64,000 bases of DNA from Pseudolabrys sp. (GTDB taxonomy: Bacteria; Pseudomonadota; Alphaproteobacteria; Rhizobiales; Xanthobacteraceae), in the NCBI GenBank assembly GCA_017849615.1, contig JAFIGS010000011.1:372001-436000 (forward strand), read 5' to 3'. Below the pieces are notes generated by a model. That model saw nothing but the letters and a program-made list of their open reading frames with translations. It was not told the DNA's origin and did no database searches. Positions 28,298 through 37,803 of this stretch are shown piece by piece. Positions within the stretch are counted from its first letter, which is position 1. Every line of letters begins with the position of its first letter. The translations under genes and the position numbers were made by a program.

Positions 28298-29245
28298 ATG
28301 AGCACCGTTACTGCCGCTATCGAGCCGGTCGACCGGTCGGCCTTCGCCGCCAACTTCCCGATGCAGCCATTCTCGCTGCGTCATCAGCTGGCCGGCAATC
28401 CGCTGTTTACGCTGCCGAAGATCGTCGATCTGGTGCGCCATCTGCCGGCGGATTCCATCGAATACAATTCCGGCGACGCCGCCATCGGCCAGGATGCGAG
28501 CAAGACCAAGCTGATCGATCTCGATCCGGAGCAGGTCGTGCGCAGCATCGAGACCGCCGGCGCCTGGATGGTGCTCAAGCGCGTCGAGCAGCACCCGGCC
28601 TACAAGGCGGTGATCGAGGATTGCCTCAACGCGCTCGCCCGCGCCCAGGGCCGCCGCGATCTGCACGATGCCGGCTTCGAGGACCTGCGCGGCTTCATGT
28701 TCGTGTCGTCGCCGAACGCCACGACGCCGTTCCATGTCGATGCCGAGGACAACATCTTCGTCCATATCCACGGCGAGAAGTTCTTCACGATCTGCGACAA
28801 CCGCGACAGTTCGGTGGTGTCGGACGACGCCATCGAGCATTCGATCACCAAGCACCGCAACGTCACCTACAGCGCCGATTTCGAGCAGAAGTCGAAGTGC
28901 TATGCGCTCAATCCCGGCGACGGCGTGTTCGTGCCGTATCTGTGGCCGCACTGGGTGCGCACCGGCTCGCAGTATTCGATCTCGATGGCGGTGACGTGGA
29001 AGACCAGGGCGGTGATGCGCAAGAACGACGTGTTCGTCGTCAACTCGCTGCTGCGCCGCTTCGGCATGCCGCAGGCCGCGCCGGGCCGCAATCCGGCGCT
29101 CGACACCGTGAAGCTGGCGCTGTTCCGTGTCGTCAAGGCGGTGACCGATCCGCTGCGCAAGAGCCTCGCCATGCGGGCGCTGATCCGTAAGCTCGTGCTC
29201 GGCCGCGACGCCAACTACTACATGAAGACCAAACAGGCGGCGTAA
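28298..29245 (+). CDS. Cupin-8/JmjC-like domain protein
   Basis: 315 aa. The core TTPFHVDAEDNIFVHIHGEKFF shows the HxD...H arrangement of Fe(II)/2-oxoglutarate-type cupins, followed by GDGVFVPYLWPHWV. Such proteins are often labelled transcriptional regulator, but a hydroxylase role is equally plausible. ATG at 28298 has AAGGA 9 nt upstream. ATG 28289 overlaps the preceding stop but has no spacing from that site. Paired with the GNAT-like gene. Confidence 0.68.
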   Translation: MSTVTAAIEPVDRSAFAANFPMQPFSLRHQLAGNPLFTLPKIVDLVRHLPADSIEYNSGDAAIGQDASKTKLIDLDPEQVVRSIETAGAWMVLKRVEQHPAYKAVIEDCLNALARAQGRRDLHDAGFEDLRGFMFVSSPNATTPFHVDAEDNIFVHIHGEKFFTICDNRDSSVVSDDAIEHSITKHRNVTYSADFEQKSKCYALNPGDGVFVPYLWPHWVRTGSQYSISMAVTWKTRAVMRKNDVFVVNSLLRRFGMPQAAPGRNPALDTVKLALFRVVKAVTDPLRKSLAMRALIRKLVLGRDANYYMKTKQAA

Positions 29246-29251
29246 GCGGCT

Positions 29252-30199
29252 TTACTCGGTATCGGAGAGCGGGTGGAGATCGCGCACCAGCGATTTCAGC
29301 CGCTCTTCGAGCACATGCGTGTAGATCTGCGTCGTCGAGATGTCGGCGTGGCCGAGCAAGGTCTGCACGATGCGCAGGTCGGCGCCGTTATGCAGCAGAT
29401 GGCTGGCGAAGGCGTGGCGCAGCACGTGCGGCGACAGTTGCGCCGGGGCGATCCCGCAGGCCGCGCCTAGCGCCTTGAGTTCGCGGGCGAAATGCTGCCG
29501 CGTGAGGTGGCCCTGCTCGCCGAAGGACGGGAACAGCCACTTCGACTTCGCGTCTTTTCCCGCCTCGCCACGCAGCGCGAGATACTCTGCCATCGCCCGC
29601 TTGGCGGCCGCATTGAGCGGCACCATCCGCTCCTTGTTGCCTTTGCCGCGCACCACCAGCATCTGCTGCTGCGGCCGCGCGGCGGAGGCGGCCAGCGCGA
29701 CGAGTTCGGAGACGCGCAGGCCGGTCGCGTAGACGACCTCGAGCAGGCACAGCAGCCGCGCGGCGCGCAGGCGTGCGGCCTTGGGCTGTTCGGCGTTCTC
29801 GGCATTGGCGCGCGCCTGCGTCAGCAACGTATCGACGTCGGCGATGGAGAGCACCTTCGGCAATGTCTTGCCGCGCTTGGGGCCCTCCAGCACCGCGGCC
29901 GGATCGTCGCCGCGTTTTCCTTCCGCATAGAGGAAGCGATAGAGCTGCCGCGTCGCCGATAGCCGCCGCGCCAGCGACGAGGCCGCGAAGCCGCGGTCGT
30001 CGAGGCTCTTGAGGAAGCCGCGCAGGGTGCCCGTGTCGGCGCTCGCCACCGAAGATCCCGCGGCGCGCAGATAGGACGACAGGTCGGTGAGGTCGTTGCG
30101 ATAGGCACCGAGCGTGTTCTCGCCGGCGCCGCGCTCGGCCGCCTGCATGTCGAGGAACAGTTCGATCAGGGCATCGTCGGTCTGGCGGGCCTTGGCCAT
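29252..30199 (-). CDS. xerD: Tyrosine recombinase XerD
   Basis: 315 aa. The N-terminal SAM-like core-binding domain spans about 10-100. Catalytic residues are Arg162 (GLRVSEL), Lys186 (VRGKGNKE), His258 and Arg261 (HVLRHAF), His284 (GHADISTTQ) and the nucleophile Tyr293. It resolves chromosome dimers at dif together with XerC. Length and motif spacing fit the housekeeping protein, and the neighbours (small protein, aroK, aroB) are those usual in Rhizobiales, so it is not a phage integrase. Confidence 0.92.
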   Translation of the reverse strand: MAKARQTDDALIELFLDMQAAERGAGENTLGAYRNDLTDLSSYLRAAGSSVASADTGTLRGFLKSLDDRGFAASSLARRLSATRQLYRFLYAEGKRGDDPAAVLEGPKRGKTLPKVLSIADVDTLLTQARANAENAEQPKAARLRAARLLCLLEVVYATGLRVSELVALAASAARPQQQMLVVRGKGNKERMVPLNAAAKRAMAEYLALRGEAGKDAKSKWLFPSFGEQGHLTRQHFARELKALGAACGIAPAQLSPHVLRHAFASHLLHNGADLRIVQTLLGHADISTTQIYTHVLEERLKSLVRDLHPLSDTE

Positions 30200-30215
30200 C
30201 CGTCAGCGCGCCCCT

Positions 30216-30368
30216 TCACTTCGGCTGCTTGAAGAACTTGTCCTGCGGCACCGTCACCGTCATCTCGCGCGGCTGCAGCTTGACGAAATTGGCGAGCGCG
30301 AACACGCCGACATAACCGAGGGCGGCGATCATCCCGACGATGACAAGGAATCGGAACAGGCTCGGCAT
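30216..30368 (-). CDS. Small single-span membrane protein between xerD and aroK
   Basis: 50 aa: one membrane helix (FLVIVGMIAALGYVGVFALA, about 6-25) followed by a conserved-looking tail (MTVTVPQDKFFKQ). Start MPSLFRF at 30368 with GGGAAG upstream. A protein like this is commonly found at this position in Rhizobiales. The function is unknown. Confidence 0.7.
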   Translation of the reverse strand: MPSLFRFLVIVGMIAALGYVGVFALANFVKLQPREMTVTVPQDKFFKQPK

Positions 30369-30544
30369 AGGCTTCCCGGCTCGAATCAAGGCTCTGTCGC
30401 AACGCCCTACGACCACGGTTCCCGGTTCAAGGCAACCGGTAAACAAGACGTCCGGCATCCCGGCAACCTTTCCGCCAATCGAGACGGTCGCGGGCCCGCA
30501 ATAATTGATATATGGAACCGTTACGCCGGTCCGGAAACCCTATC

Positions 30545-31144
30545 ATGGTTAATACCACCGTCCAGAAAGCCGCCGATGGCGCGCTCGATCCCGCCCTGAG
30601 GGCGGCGATCGTGGCTGCGCTGGGCGCGCGTTCGCTGGTGCTGGTCGGCATGATGGGGGCCGGCAAATCGTCGGTCGGGCGCCGGCTGGCCACCCGGCTC
30701 GGCCTGCACTTCACCGACGCCGACACCGAGATCGAAACCGCGGCCGGCATGAGCATCCCGGAAATCTTCGCCCGCCATGGCGAGCCTTATTTCCGCGCCG
30801 GCGAGGCGCGCGTCATCGCCCGTCTGCTCGACCACGGCCCGCAGGTGCTGGCGACCGGCGGCGGCGCGGTGATGGATCCGCGCACGCGCGAACTGATCCG
30901 CAACAAAGGCGTGTCGGTCTGGCTGAAGGCCGATCTGGACATTCTCGCCAAACGCACCAAGAAGCGCGGCACCGGCGACCGCCCGCTGGTCGATCGTCTC
31001 AAGGAGCTGCTGCCGTTGCGCGAACCGGTCTATGCGATGTCGGACATTATCGTGCAGTCGCGCGAGGAACCGCACGACGTGATCGTGGACGACATCATCG
31101 CCGCGCTGCCGAAGCAACTCGAACCCTCGGAGCCGACGCAATGA
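30545..31144 (+). CDS. aroK: Shikimate kinase
   Basis: 199 aa. The P-loop GMMGAGKSS is at 35-43. Then come shikimate-binding DADTEIETAAGMSIPEIF, FRAGEARVI and the GGGAVMDPRTR loop, and the lid RPLVDRLKELLPLREPVYA. It phosphorylates shikimate in aromatic amino acid synthesis. The start MVNTTV at 30545 is uncertain; an in-frame ATG at 30512 would add 11 residues. The stop overlaps the aroB start as ATGA. Confidence 0.92.
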   Translation: MVNTTVQKAADGALDPALRAAIVAALGARSLVLVGMMGAGKSSVGRRLATRLGLHFTDADTEIETAAGMSIPEIFARHGEPYFRAGEARVIARLLDHGPQVLATGGGAVMDPRTRELIRNKGVSVWLKADLDILAKRTKKRGTGDRPLVDRLKELLPLREPVYAMSDIIVQSREEPHDVIVDDIIAALPKQLEPSEPTQ

Positions 31145-32292
31145 CCGCGCCGCTGCGTCAATCCATGCCGCGAGAAACCATCGTGCCGGTGGCGCTCGGC
31201 GAGCGCGCCTACGACATCGTCATCGGCCGCGATGCGATCGATACGCTTGGCGAGCGCATCAAGGCGCTGCGCCCGGGCGCGCGCACCGCCATCCTGACCG
31301 ACGAGAACGTCGCGAGAGCGCATCTCTCTCGCGTCACCGACATTCTCAACGCGAGCGGCATTGAATCGACGCCGATCGTGGTGCCGCCGGGCGAGGGATC
31401 GAAGAACTACGCCACCTTCGAAAAGGTGTGCGAAGCCATCATCGCCGCGCGCATCGAACGTAACGATCTCGTCGTCGCGCTCGGCGGCGGCGTTATCGGC
31501 GACCTCGCCGGCTTTGCCGCCGCCAGCGTGCGGCGTGGCCTCGATTTCGTTCAGGTGCCGACCTCCCTGCTGGCGATGGTCGACTCGTCGGTCGGCGGCA
31601 AGACCGGAATCAACTCGCCGAGCGGCAAGAATCTGATCGGCGCATTCCACCAACCGATCCTCGTCATCGCCGATACGGCGATGCTCGATACGCTGCCGGA
31701 GCGCGAATTCCGCGCCGGCTATGCCGAGGTTGCCAAATACGGTCTGCTGGGCGATGCCGACTTCTTCGCCTGGCTGGAAAGCAACTGGCGCGAGGTTTAT
31801 GCCGGCGGGGCCGCACGCGAGCACGCCATCGCCGTGTCGTGCCGGGCCAAGGCGGCCATCGTCGCGCGGGACGAGCGCGAGACCGGCGATCGCGCGCTGC
31901 TCAATCTCGGTCACACGTTCGGCCATGCATTCGAAGCCGGCGCCGGTTTCTCGCAGCGCCTGCTGCATGGCGAGGCGGTGGCGCTCGGCTGCGTGCTGGC
32001 CTTCGAATTTTCCGAGCGGCAGGGTCTGCTCGGTGGCAACAGCGTGTCGCGCGTGCGCGCGCATCTTGCCGAGGCCGGCCTGCCGATCCGGGTGAGCGAT
32101 GTGCAGGGCGGTGTGCCGGATGTCGATCGCCTGATGGAATTGATCGCGCAGGACAAGAAGGTGAAGCGCGGCAAGCTCACCTTCATTCTGGTGCGCGGCG
32201 TCGGTCAGGCGTTCGTCGCCAACGATGTCGATCCGGGCGCCATCCGCGCCTTCCTCGCCGAGAAGCGCGGCACAGAGAAACGCGGATCATGA
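31141..32292 (+). CDS. aroB: 3-dehydroquinate synthase
   Basis: 383 aa. NAD-binding and active-site motifs are present: GGGVIGDLAGFAAASVRRG, TSLLAMVDSSVGGKTGINS, KNLIGAFHQP, and metal ligands in RAGYAEVAKYG, LLNLGHTFGHAFE and LLHGEAVALG. It converts DAHP to 3-dehydroquinate. It forms a tightly packed unit aroK-aroB-CNNM gene with ATGA overlaps on both sides. Confidence 0.96.
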   Translation: MTAPLRQSMPRETIVPVALGERAYDIVIGRDAIDTLGERIKALRPGARTAILTDENVARAHLSRVTDILNASGIESTPIVVPPGEGSKNYATFEKVCEAIIAARIERNDLVVALGGGVIGDLAGFAAASVRRGLDFVQVPTSLLAMVDSSVGGKTGINSPSGKNLIGAFHQPILVIADTAMLDTLPEREFRAGYAEVAKYGLLGDADFFAWLESNWREVYAGGAAREHAIAVSCRAKAAIVARDERETGDRALLNLGHTFGHAFEAGAGFSQRLLHGEAVALGCVLAFEFSERQGLLGGNSVSRVRAHLAEAGLPIRVSDVQGGVPDVDRLMELIAQDKKVKRGKLTFILVRGVGQAFVANDVDPGAIRAFLAEKRGTEKRGS

Positions 32293-33611
32293 GCGCGACG
32301 CTTAATTTGCTGCTGGCGTTTCTGCTGCTTGCTGCCAACGCCTTTTATGTCGCCGCCGAATTCGCGCTGGTGAAGAGCCGCGGTTTCCGCATCGACGCGA
32401 TGGTCGACGAAAACCGTTTCGGCGCGCGGCTGGTCAAGCACATCCTCGGCCACATCGAGGCCTATCTCGCCTGCTGCCAGCTCGGCATTACCATGGCGTC
32501 GCTCGGCCTCGGCTGGGTCGGCGAGCCGACGGTCGCTGCGCTGCTGACGCCGTTGCTGGAGCCGTTGGGAATGCCAGAGAAGGCGGTGCACTTCACCGCC
32601 TTCATCGTTGGCTTTCTCGTATTCTCGTCGCTGCATATCGTGGTCGGCGAGCAGGTGCCGAAGACCCTGGCGATCCGCGAGCCGGAGCCGGTGTCGCTGT
32701 GGGTCGCCTATCCTCTCTATGTATCCTTCATCGCCTTCTATCCGCTGAACTGGATGCTCAATTCGGTGTCGGCCTGGATCCTGCGCCGGCTCGGCGTCAA
32801 GGAGGCGCTGCCGCACGAAGTCCTCAGCGACGTCGAACTGGAAGGGCTGGTCGTGACATCGGCGGAATACGGCAAGCTTGAGGAAGGCCAGGCCGAATAC
32901 ATTCAGAACGTGTTCCGCGTCGGCGAGCTCGAAGTTTCCGATGTCATGGTTCACCGCACCGCCATGATCACGGTGGACGCCGACCAGAAACCCGAGGACA
33001 TCGTCAACACGGTGATCGCGTCGCCGGTGACGCGGCTGCCGCTGTGGCGCGACAATCCCGAGAACATCATCGGCATCCTGCATGTAAAGGATCTGTTGCG
33101 CGCGCTGCACGCCCTTGAAGGCGACGCGGCGAAGGTGGACATCCCCTCGCTGCTGACCCAGCCCTGGTTCGTGCCGGAAACGCGCCCGGTGTCCGAGCAG
33201 CTCAAGGCGTTCCGCCGGCGCAAGACGCCGTTCGCGCTGGTGGTCGACGAGTATGGCGAGGTCGAAGGTCTCGTCACGCTCGAGGATATTCTGGAAGAGA
33301 TCGTCGGCGACATCACCGACGAGCACGACGTTGCCATTCCGGGCGTGCGCCGGCAGCCCGACGGCTCGGTCAATGTCGATGGCGCGGTGCCGATCCGCGA
33401 TCTCAACCGCTTCATGGACTGGGAACTGCCGGACGAGGAAGCCACCACCATCGCCGGTCTCGTGATTCACGAGGCGCGTACCATTCCCGACGTTGGCCAG
33501 ACCTTCACCTTCCACGGATTCCGTTTCAGGGTGCTGCGACGCGCGCGCAATCGCATCACCTCGCTGCGCATCCAGCCGCTGCCGCGGGTGACCGGAGCGA
33601 AGGAGAAGTAG
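32289..33611 (+). CDS. Hemolysin-family protein: CNNM domain, CBS pair, CorC_HlyC domain
   Basis: 440 aa. Three to four membrane helices (about 1-150) form the CNNM/DUF21 domain (AEFALVKSRGFRID, HIVVGEQVPKTLAI). A CBS pair covers about 205-330 (VSDVMVHRTAMITVDAD, LVVDEYGEVEGLVTLEDILEEIVGD) and a C-terminal CorC_HlyC domain about 345-430. Members transport or regulate Mg2+/Co2+. The start overlaps the aroB stop (ATGA). Despite the family name it is not expected to be a toxin. Confidence 0.88.
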   Translation: MSATLNLLLAFLLLAANAFYVAAEFALVKSRGFRIDAMVDENRFGARLVKHILGHIEAYLACCQLGITMASLGLGWVGEPTVAALLTPLLEPLGMPEKAVHFTAFIVGFLVFSSLHIVVGEQVPKTLAIREPEPVSLWVAYPLYVSFIAFYPLNWMLNSVSAWILRRLGVKEALPHEVLSDVELEGLVVTSAEYGKLEEGQAEYIQNVFRVGELEVSDVMVHRTAMITVDADQKPEDIVNTVIASPVTRLPLWRDNPENIIGILHVKDLLRALHALEGDAAKVDIPSLLTQPWFVPETRPVSEQLKAFRRRKTPFALVVDEYGEVEGLVTLEDILEEIVGDITDEHDVAIPGVRRQPDGSVNVDGAVPIRDLNRFMDWELPDEEATTIAGLVIHEARTIPDVGQTFTFHGFRFRVLRRARNRITSLRIQPLPRVTGAKEK

Positions 33612-33617
33612 CCGCGC

Positions 33618-33890
33618 TTACCGTGCTTCGCCCGGCGCCTGGGCGTGGATGGCAAGTGCGTGGACGCCGCCTTTGAGTTCGTCGGCAAGGATGCCGTTGA
33701 TCAGGCGGTGCCGCTCGACGCGGGACTTGCCGGAGAAGGCTTCAGCCACGATATAAACCCTGAAATGAGTCTCGCCGCCCGGGCGATGGCCGGCATGGCC
33801 TTCGTGCTGGTGGGATTCATCCTCCACCTTCAGGCTCTCCGGAACCAGGGCGTCGGTCAGCTTTTTCGCAATCAGGTCAGCGGTTCGCAT
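33618..33890 (-). CDS. bolA: BolA-family protein
   Basis: 90 aa. BolA fold with LKVEDESHQHEGHAG, the conserved His, then THFRVYIVAEAFSGKSRVERHRLINGILADEL and GGVHALAIHAQAPGE. It usually works with monothiol glutaredoxins in Fe-S handling. It lies divergent from a J-domain gene, a conserved Rhizobiales arrangement. Confidence 0.92.
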   Translation of the reverse strand: MRTADLIAKKLTDALVPESLKVEDESHQHEGHAGHRPGGETHFRVYIVAEAFSGKSRVERHRLINGILADELKGGVHALAIHAQAPGEAR

Positions 33891-34001
33891 GGTACGCAGT
33901 TAGGAAACTGCGCGGGCCCGGTCAATGCCCGTCGAATCGGCGCCGCCATACCGGTGTCAAGACTTGCAGCCATTGTTGGAATAAGCGCATAACGTCCGGT
34001 C

Positions 34002-34601
34002 ATGAAAAACACGTCCTCGATTTTCGACAGCATTCGCGTCAAGCCCGACAAGGATCGTCGTCTCAAGAACGACGGTCCCGGATGTCAGTGGCCGGGCTGC
34101 AAGGACAAGGCGACGAACAAGGCGCCGAAGGGGCCGAACTCGTCCGGTTACTGGCACTACTGCCTCAAGCACGCCCGCGACTATAATCAGAACTATAATT
34201 TCTTCGCCGGCATGGCCGACGATGCGGTGCTCGCCTATCAGAAGGATGCGCTCACCGGCCATCGCCCGACCTGGAAGATGGGCACCGGCAAGAAAGGCCG
34301 CGCCAAACCGGGTCTCGGCGCGCTCGGCGGCGAGGGCGACGCCTTCGGCCTGTTCGGCGACGGTGCGCGCGCGGAACAGAAGGCCAAGGCCGAAAGCCGC
34401 GTCATCCGCAATGCCGAGCGCAAGGCTTTTGAGGCGCTCAGCCTCGAAATCAGCGCCACCAAGGCCCAGGTCTCGGCCCGCTACAAGGACCTGGTGAAGC
34501 GGCACCATCCGGACGCCAATGGCGGCGACCGCAGCCACGAAGACCGCCTCATCGAAATCATCAACGCCTACAAGTACCTCAAGTCGGTCGGTATGGGCTG
34601 A
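34002..34601 (+). CDS. J-domain protein with N-terminal Cys/His cluster
   Basis: 199 aa. The J domain is C-terminal (about 135-199), with HPD at 169-171 in KRHHPDANGG. The N-terminal part has Cys28, Cys33, Cys54 and His57, which could bind zinc (GCQWPGCKDKA, YWHYCLKH). It is a likely Hsp70 co-chaperone with a specialised client. It lies directly upstream of cobS-cobT. Confidence 0.88.
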   Translation: MKNTSSIFDSIRVKPDKDRRLKNDGPGCQWPGCKDKATNKAPKGPNSSGYWHYCLKHARDYNQNYNFFAGMADDAVLAYQKDALTGHRPTWKMGTGKKGRAKPGLGALGGEGDAFGLFGDGARAEQKAKAESRVIRNAERKAFEALSLEISATKAQVSARYKDLVKRHHPDANGGDRSHEDRLIEIINAYKYLKSVGMG

Positions 34602-34772
34602 GGCCCGTTCCCTGAGCGCTAACACACTGAAATAATACGGTATTTGAGCTATGCCGCGGGGCGCTTTCGTTGCCCCCCGGCTTTCTGGTAGCGTGCCGCG
34701 TCACACCCTGAAATAGCCTCATCCCGGCGATGATTTTGCGGCCCCGCGCCGTTCCGGGGCCACGGAGTAGCA

Positions 34773-35759
34773 ATGGCAACCGCAGTTCAAGAATCCCCCA
34801 AGCTGCCCGACCTGAAGGTCTCGGTGCGGCAGGTTTTCGGCATCGACAGCGACATGGAAGTCCCGGCCTATTCCAAGACCGACGACCACGTTCCGGATGT
34901 AGACCCCGATTATCGTTTCGACCGTCCGACGACTTTGGCCATCCTCGCCGGCTTCTCGCGCAACCGCCGCGTCATCGTCACCGGCTATCACGGCACCGGC
35001 AAGTCCACCCATATCGAGCAGGTCGCGGCGCGGCTCAACTGGCCGATGGTGCGCGTCAACCTCGACAGCCACATCAGCCGTATCGACCTGATCGGCAAGG
35101 ACGCCATCGTCCTCAAGGACGGCCAGCAGGTCACCGAATTCCGCGACGGCATCCTGCCGTGGGCCTATCAGAACAACGTCGCGCTGTGCTTCGACGAATA
35201 CGACGCCGGCCGCCCCGACGTGATGTTCGTGATCCAGCGCGTGCTGGAATCCTCCGGCCGCCTGACGCTGCTCGACCAGAGCCGCGTAATCAAGCCGCAC
35301 CCGGCGTTCCGCCTGTTCGCCACGGCGAACACCATCGGTCTCGGCGATACGTCGGGCCTCTATCATGGCACGCAGCAGATCAACCAGGCGCAGATGGACC
35401 GCTGGAATCTGGTGACGACGCTGAACTATCTGCCGCACGATAACGAGGTCGAGATCATCCTCGCCAAGGCCAAGCACTATCAGAACGAGAAGGGCCGCGA
35501 CATCGTCGGCAAGATGGTGCGCGTCGCCGACCTCACGCGGAACGCCTTCATGAACGGCGATCTCTCCACGGTCATGAGCCCGCGCACCGTGATTACGTGG
35601 GCGGAAAACGCCGACATCTTCCAGGATGTCGGCTTCGCCTTCCGCCTCACCTTCCTCAACAAGTGCGACGAGCTGGAGCGCCCGATCGTCGCCGAGTTCT
35701 ATCAGCGCTGCTTCGGCGTCGAGCTGCCGGAAAGCTCGGTGAACGTGGCGTTGTCGTAA
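34773..35759 (+). CDS. cobS: Aerobic cobaltochelatase subunit CobS
   Basis: 328 aa MoxR-type AAA+ ATPase. Walker [10 protein letters not shown] is at 71-79 and the Walker B-like segment is [39 protein letters not shown] and the arginine-finger region follow. It inserts Co2+ into hydrogenobyrinic acid a,c-diamide with CobN and CobT in aerobic vitamin B12 synthesis. CobN is not in the window. Confidence 0.95.
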   Translation: MATAVQESPKLPDLKVSVRQVFGIDSDMEVPAYSKTDDHVPDVDPDYRFDRPTTLAILAGFSRNRRVIVTGYHGTGKSTHIEQVAARLNWPMVRVNLDSHISRIDLIGKDAIVLKDGQQVTEFRDGILPWAYQNNVALCFDEYDAGRPDVMFVIQRVLESSGRLTLLDQSRVIKPHPAFRLFATANTIGLGDTSGLYHGTQQINQAQMDRWNLVTTLNYLPHDNEVEIILAKAKHYQNEKGRDIVGKMVRVADLTRNAFMNGDLSTVMSPRTVITWAENADIFQDVGFAFRLTFLNKCDELERPIVAEFYQRCFGVELPESSVNVALS

Positions 35760-35760
35760 T

Positions 35761-35878
35761 CCGTCATTCCGGGGCGCGAACGAAGTTCGCGAACCCGGAA
35801 TCCAGACGGATACTCAGGAGTTGTTTTCTGGATTCCGGGTTCGCGTGCTGCGCACGCGCCCCGGAATGACAAAGAAGA
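35761..35878. repeat. Large inverted repeat between cobS and cobT
   Basis: Two long arms face each other: ATTCCGGGGCGCG...GAACCCGGAATCCAG at 35765-35801 and CTGGATTCCGGGTTCGCG...CGCGCCCCGGAAT at 35828-35871. Each arm also contains its own small hairpin (CGAAC/GTTCG; GTGCTGCGCAC). It is a dispersed palindromic element typical of Bradyrhizobium relatives, and the transcript between cobS and cobT must fold through it. Confidence 0.7.
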
Positions 35879-35882
35879 GACA

Positions 35883-37787
35883 ATGGCCTCCAACATCAAG
35901 TCATCGAAGCCAAACGCCAAGGAATCGCCCACCGAGCCGTTCAAGCGCTCGGTGGCGGGGGCGTTGCGCGCCATCGCGCGCAAGCCGGATCTGGAGATCA
36001 CCTACGCCGCCGAACGGCCGGGCCTGCTCGGCGGCAAGGCGCGGCTGCCGGAGCCGGCACGCAAACTCACGCGCGCCGAGGCGGCCATCGTGCGCGGCAA
36101 TGCCGACTCCATCGCGCTCAAGCTCGCCTGTCACGACAGCGCGATTCATCGCCGCGGGCTGCCCGAAGGGCAGCAGGCGCGCGCGGTGTTCGAGGCGGTG
36201 GAGCAGGCGCGTGTCGAGTCGATCGGCGCGCGGCGCATGACCGGCGTGGCGCAGAACATCACGGCCATGCTCGACGATCGCTACACCCGCGGCAAGTTCG
36301 ATCAGGTCTCGCAGCGCGCCGATGCGCCGATCGAGGAAGCCTTGGCGCTGATGGTGCGCGAGCGCCTCACCGGCCTCGCGCCGCCGGCGGCGGCCAAGAA
36401 CCTTGTCGAGCTGTGGCGTCCGCTGATCGAGGAGCGCGCCGGCGACGACCTCGACCGTCTCGAGGACATCATCGAGGACCAGCGCCAGTTCTCCGACGTC
36501 GTCCACGACCTGCTCGACGCGCTCGAGATGGGCGAGGACCGTTCCTCCGATAACGAGGAAGATGACGAGGACGGCGAGGAGGAACAGAAGAACCAGGAAT
36601 CCGGCGACGACGGCGAAGCCGCCGAATCCGACGACCAGCAGAGCATGTCGTCGGAAGACACGCAGATGTCGACCGAGGATATGCCCGACGATGCGGCCGA
36701 ATCCGCCGAGGCGCCGACCGCCGACATGGCCGACGACTCCGAGCTTGGCGATGCCGAGACGCCGGGCGAGCCGCAGCGGCCGCGCCAGCACGGCCAGAAC
36801 GAGCCGCGCGGGCCGGACTATCGCGCCTTCACGATGAAATTCGACGAGACGATCGCGGCCGAGGATTTGTGCGAGCCGGAAGAGCTCGACCGTCTGCGCG
36901 GCTATCTCGACAAGCAGCTCTCGGCGCTGCAGGGCGTCGTCGCGCGCCTCGCCAACCGTTTGCAACGCCGGCTGATGGCGCAGCAGAACCGCTCGTGGGA
37001 CTTCGACCTCGAAGAGGGCATTCTCGATCCCGCGCGGCTGACCCGCGTCATCATGGATCCGATGCACGCCTTGTCCTTCAAATGGGAAAAGGACACCGAG
37101 TTCCGCGACACCGTGGTGACGCTGCTGCTCGATAACTCGGGCTCGATGCGCGGCCGGCCGATCACGGTCGCCGCCACCTGCGCCGATATTCTGGCGCGCA
37201 CATTGGAGCGTTGCGGCGTCAAGGTCGAGATCCTCGGCTTTACCACGCGGGCCTGGAAGGGCGGGCAATCGCGCGAGCACTGGCTCGGCGCCGGCAAGCC
37301 GGCCAATCCCGGCCGGCTCAACGATCTGCGCCACATCATCTACAAGTCGGCCGACGCGCCGTGGCGGCGCGCGCGCAAGAATCTCGGCCTGATGATGCGC
37401 GAGGGTTTGCTCAAGGAAAATATCGACGGCGAGGCGCTCGACTGGGCGCACAAGCGCCTGTTGGCGCGGCCGGAGCAGCGCAAGATCCTGATGATGATCT
37501 CGGACGGCGCGCCGGTCGACGACTCGACGTTGTCGGTTAATCCGGGCAATTATCTCGAACGGCACCTGCGCTGGATCATCGAGGACATCGAGACCCGCTC
37601 GCCGGTCGAGCTCATCGCCATCGGCATCGGCCACGACGTCACGCGCTACTACCGCCGCGCCGTGACCATCGTCGATGCCGAGGAACTCGGCGGCGCGATG
37701 ACCGAGAAGCTGGCCGAGCTGTTCGCCGAGGGCAATACGGCGGCGCCGGAGCCGCGCGTCCGCCGCCCGCGTAAGCGCGTGGCCTGA
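35883..37787 (+). CDS. cobT: Aerobic cobaltochelatase subunit CobT
   Basis: 634 aa. An N-terminal helical part is followed by a very acidic linker at about 215-310 (many Asp/Glu, Ser, Gln). A C-terminal VWA domain has the MIDAS motif [10 protein letters not shown] near 416-425, then [30 protein letters not shown] and [15 protein letters not shown]. It forms ring complexes with CobS. The gene begins 123 nt after cobS, behind the inverted repeat. Confidence 0.95.
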   Translation: MASNIKSSKPNAKESPTEPFKRSVAGALRAIARKPDLEITYAAERPGLLGGKARLPEPARKLTRAEAAIVRGNADSIALKLACHDSAIHRRGLPEGQQARAVFEAVEQARVESIGARRMTGVAQNITAMLDDRYTRGKFDQVSQRADAPIEEALALMVRERLTGLAPPAAAKNLVELWRPLIEERAGDDLDRLEDIIEDQRQFSDVVHDLLDALEMGEDRSSDNEEDDEDGEEEQKNQESGDDGEAAESDDQQSMSSEDTQMSTEDMPDDAAESAEAPTADMADDSELGDAETPGEPQRPRQHGQNEPRGPDYRAFTMKFDETIAAEDLCEPEELDRLRGYLDKQLSALQGVVARLANRLQRRLMAQQNRSWDFDLEEGILDPARLTRVIMDPMHALSFKWEKDTEFRDTVVTLLLDNSGSMRGRPITVAATCADILARTLERCGVKVEILGFTTRAWKGGQSREHWLGAGKPANPGRLNDLRHIIYKSADAPWRRARKNLGLMMREGLLKENIDGEALDWAHKRLLARPEQRKILMMISDGAPVDDSTLSVNPGNYLERHLRWIIEDIETRSPVELIAIGIGHDVTRYYRRAVTIVDAEELGGAMTEKLAELFAEGNTAAPEPRVRRPRKRVA

Positions 37788-37803
37788 GCCTCCAATCGGG
37801 ACA

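Noticed and set aside
29252-30199. XerD as the integrase of the secA island
   Set aside because: Its neighbours and length are those of the housekeeping recombinase, it lies more than 19 kb from the island, and no attachment repeat is beside it.
32289-33611. Haemolysin toxin
   Set aside because: The family name is historical. CNNM, CBS and CorC_HlyC domains indicate an ion transporter or regulator.
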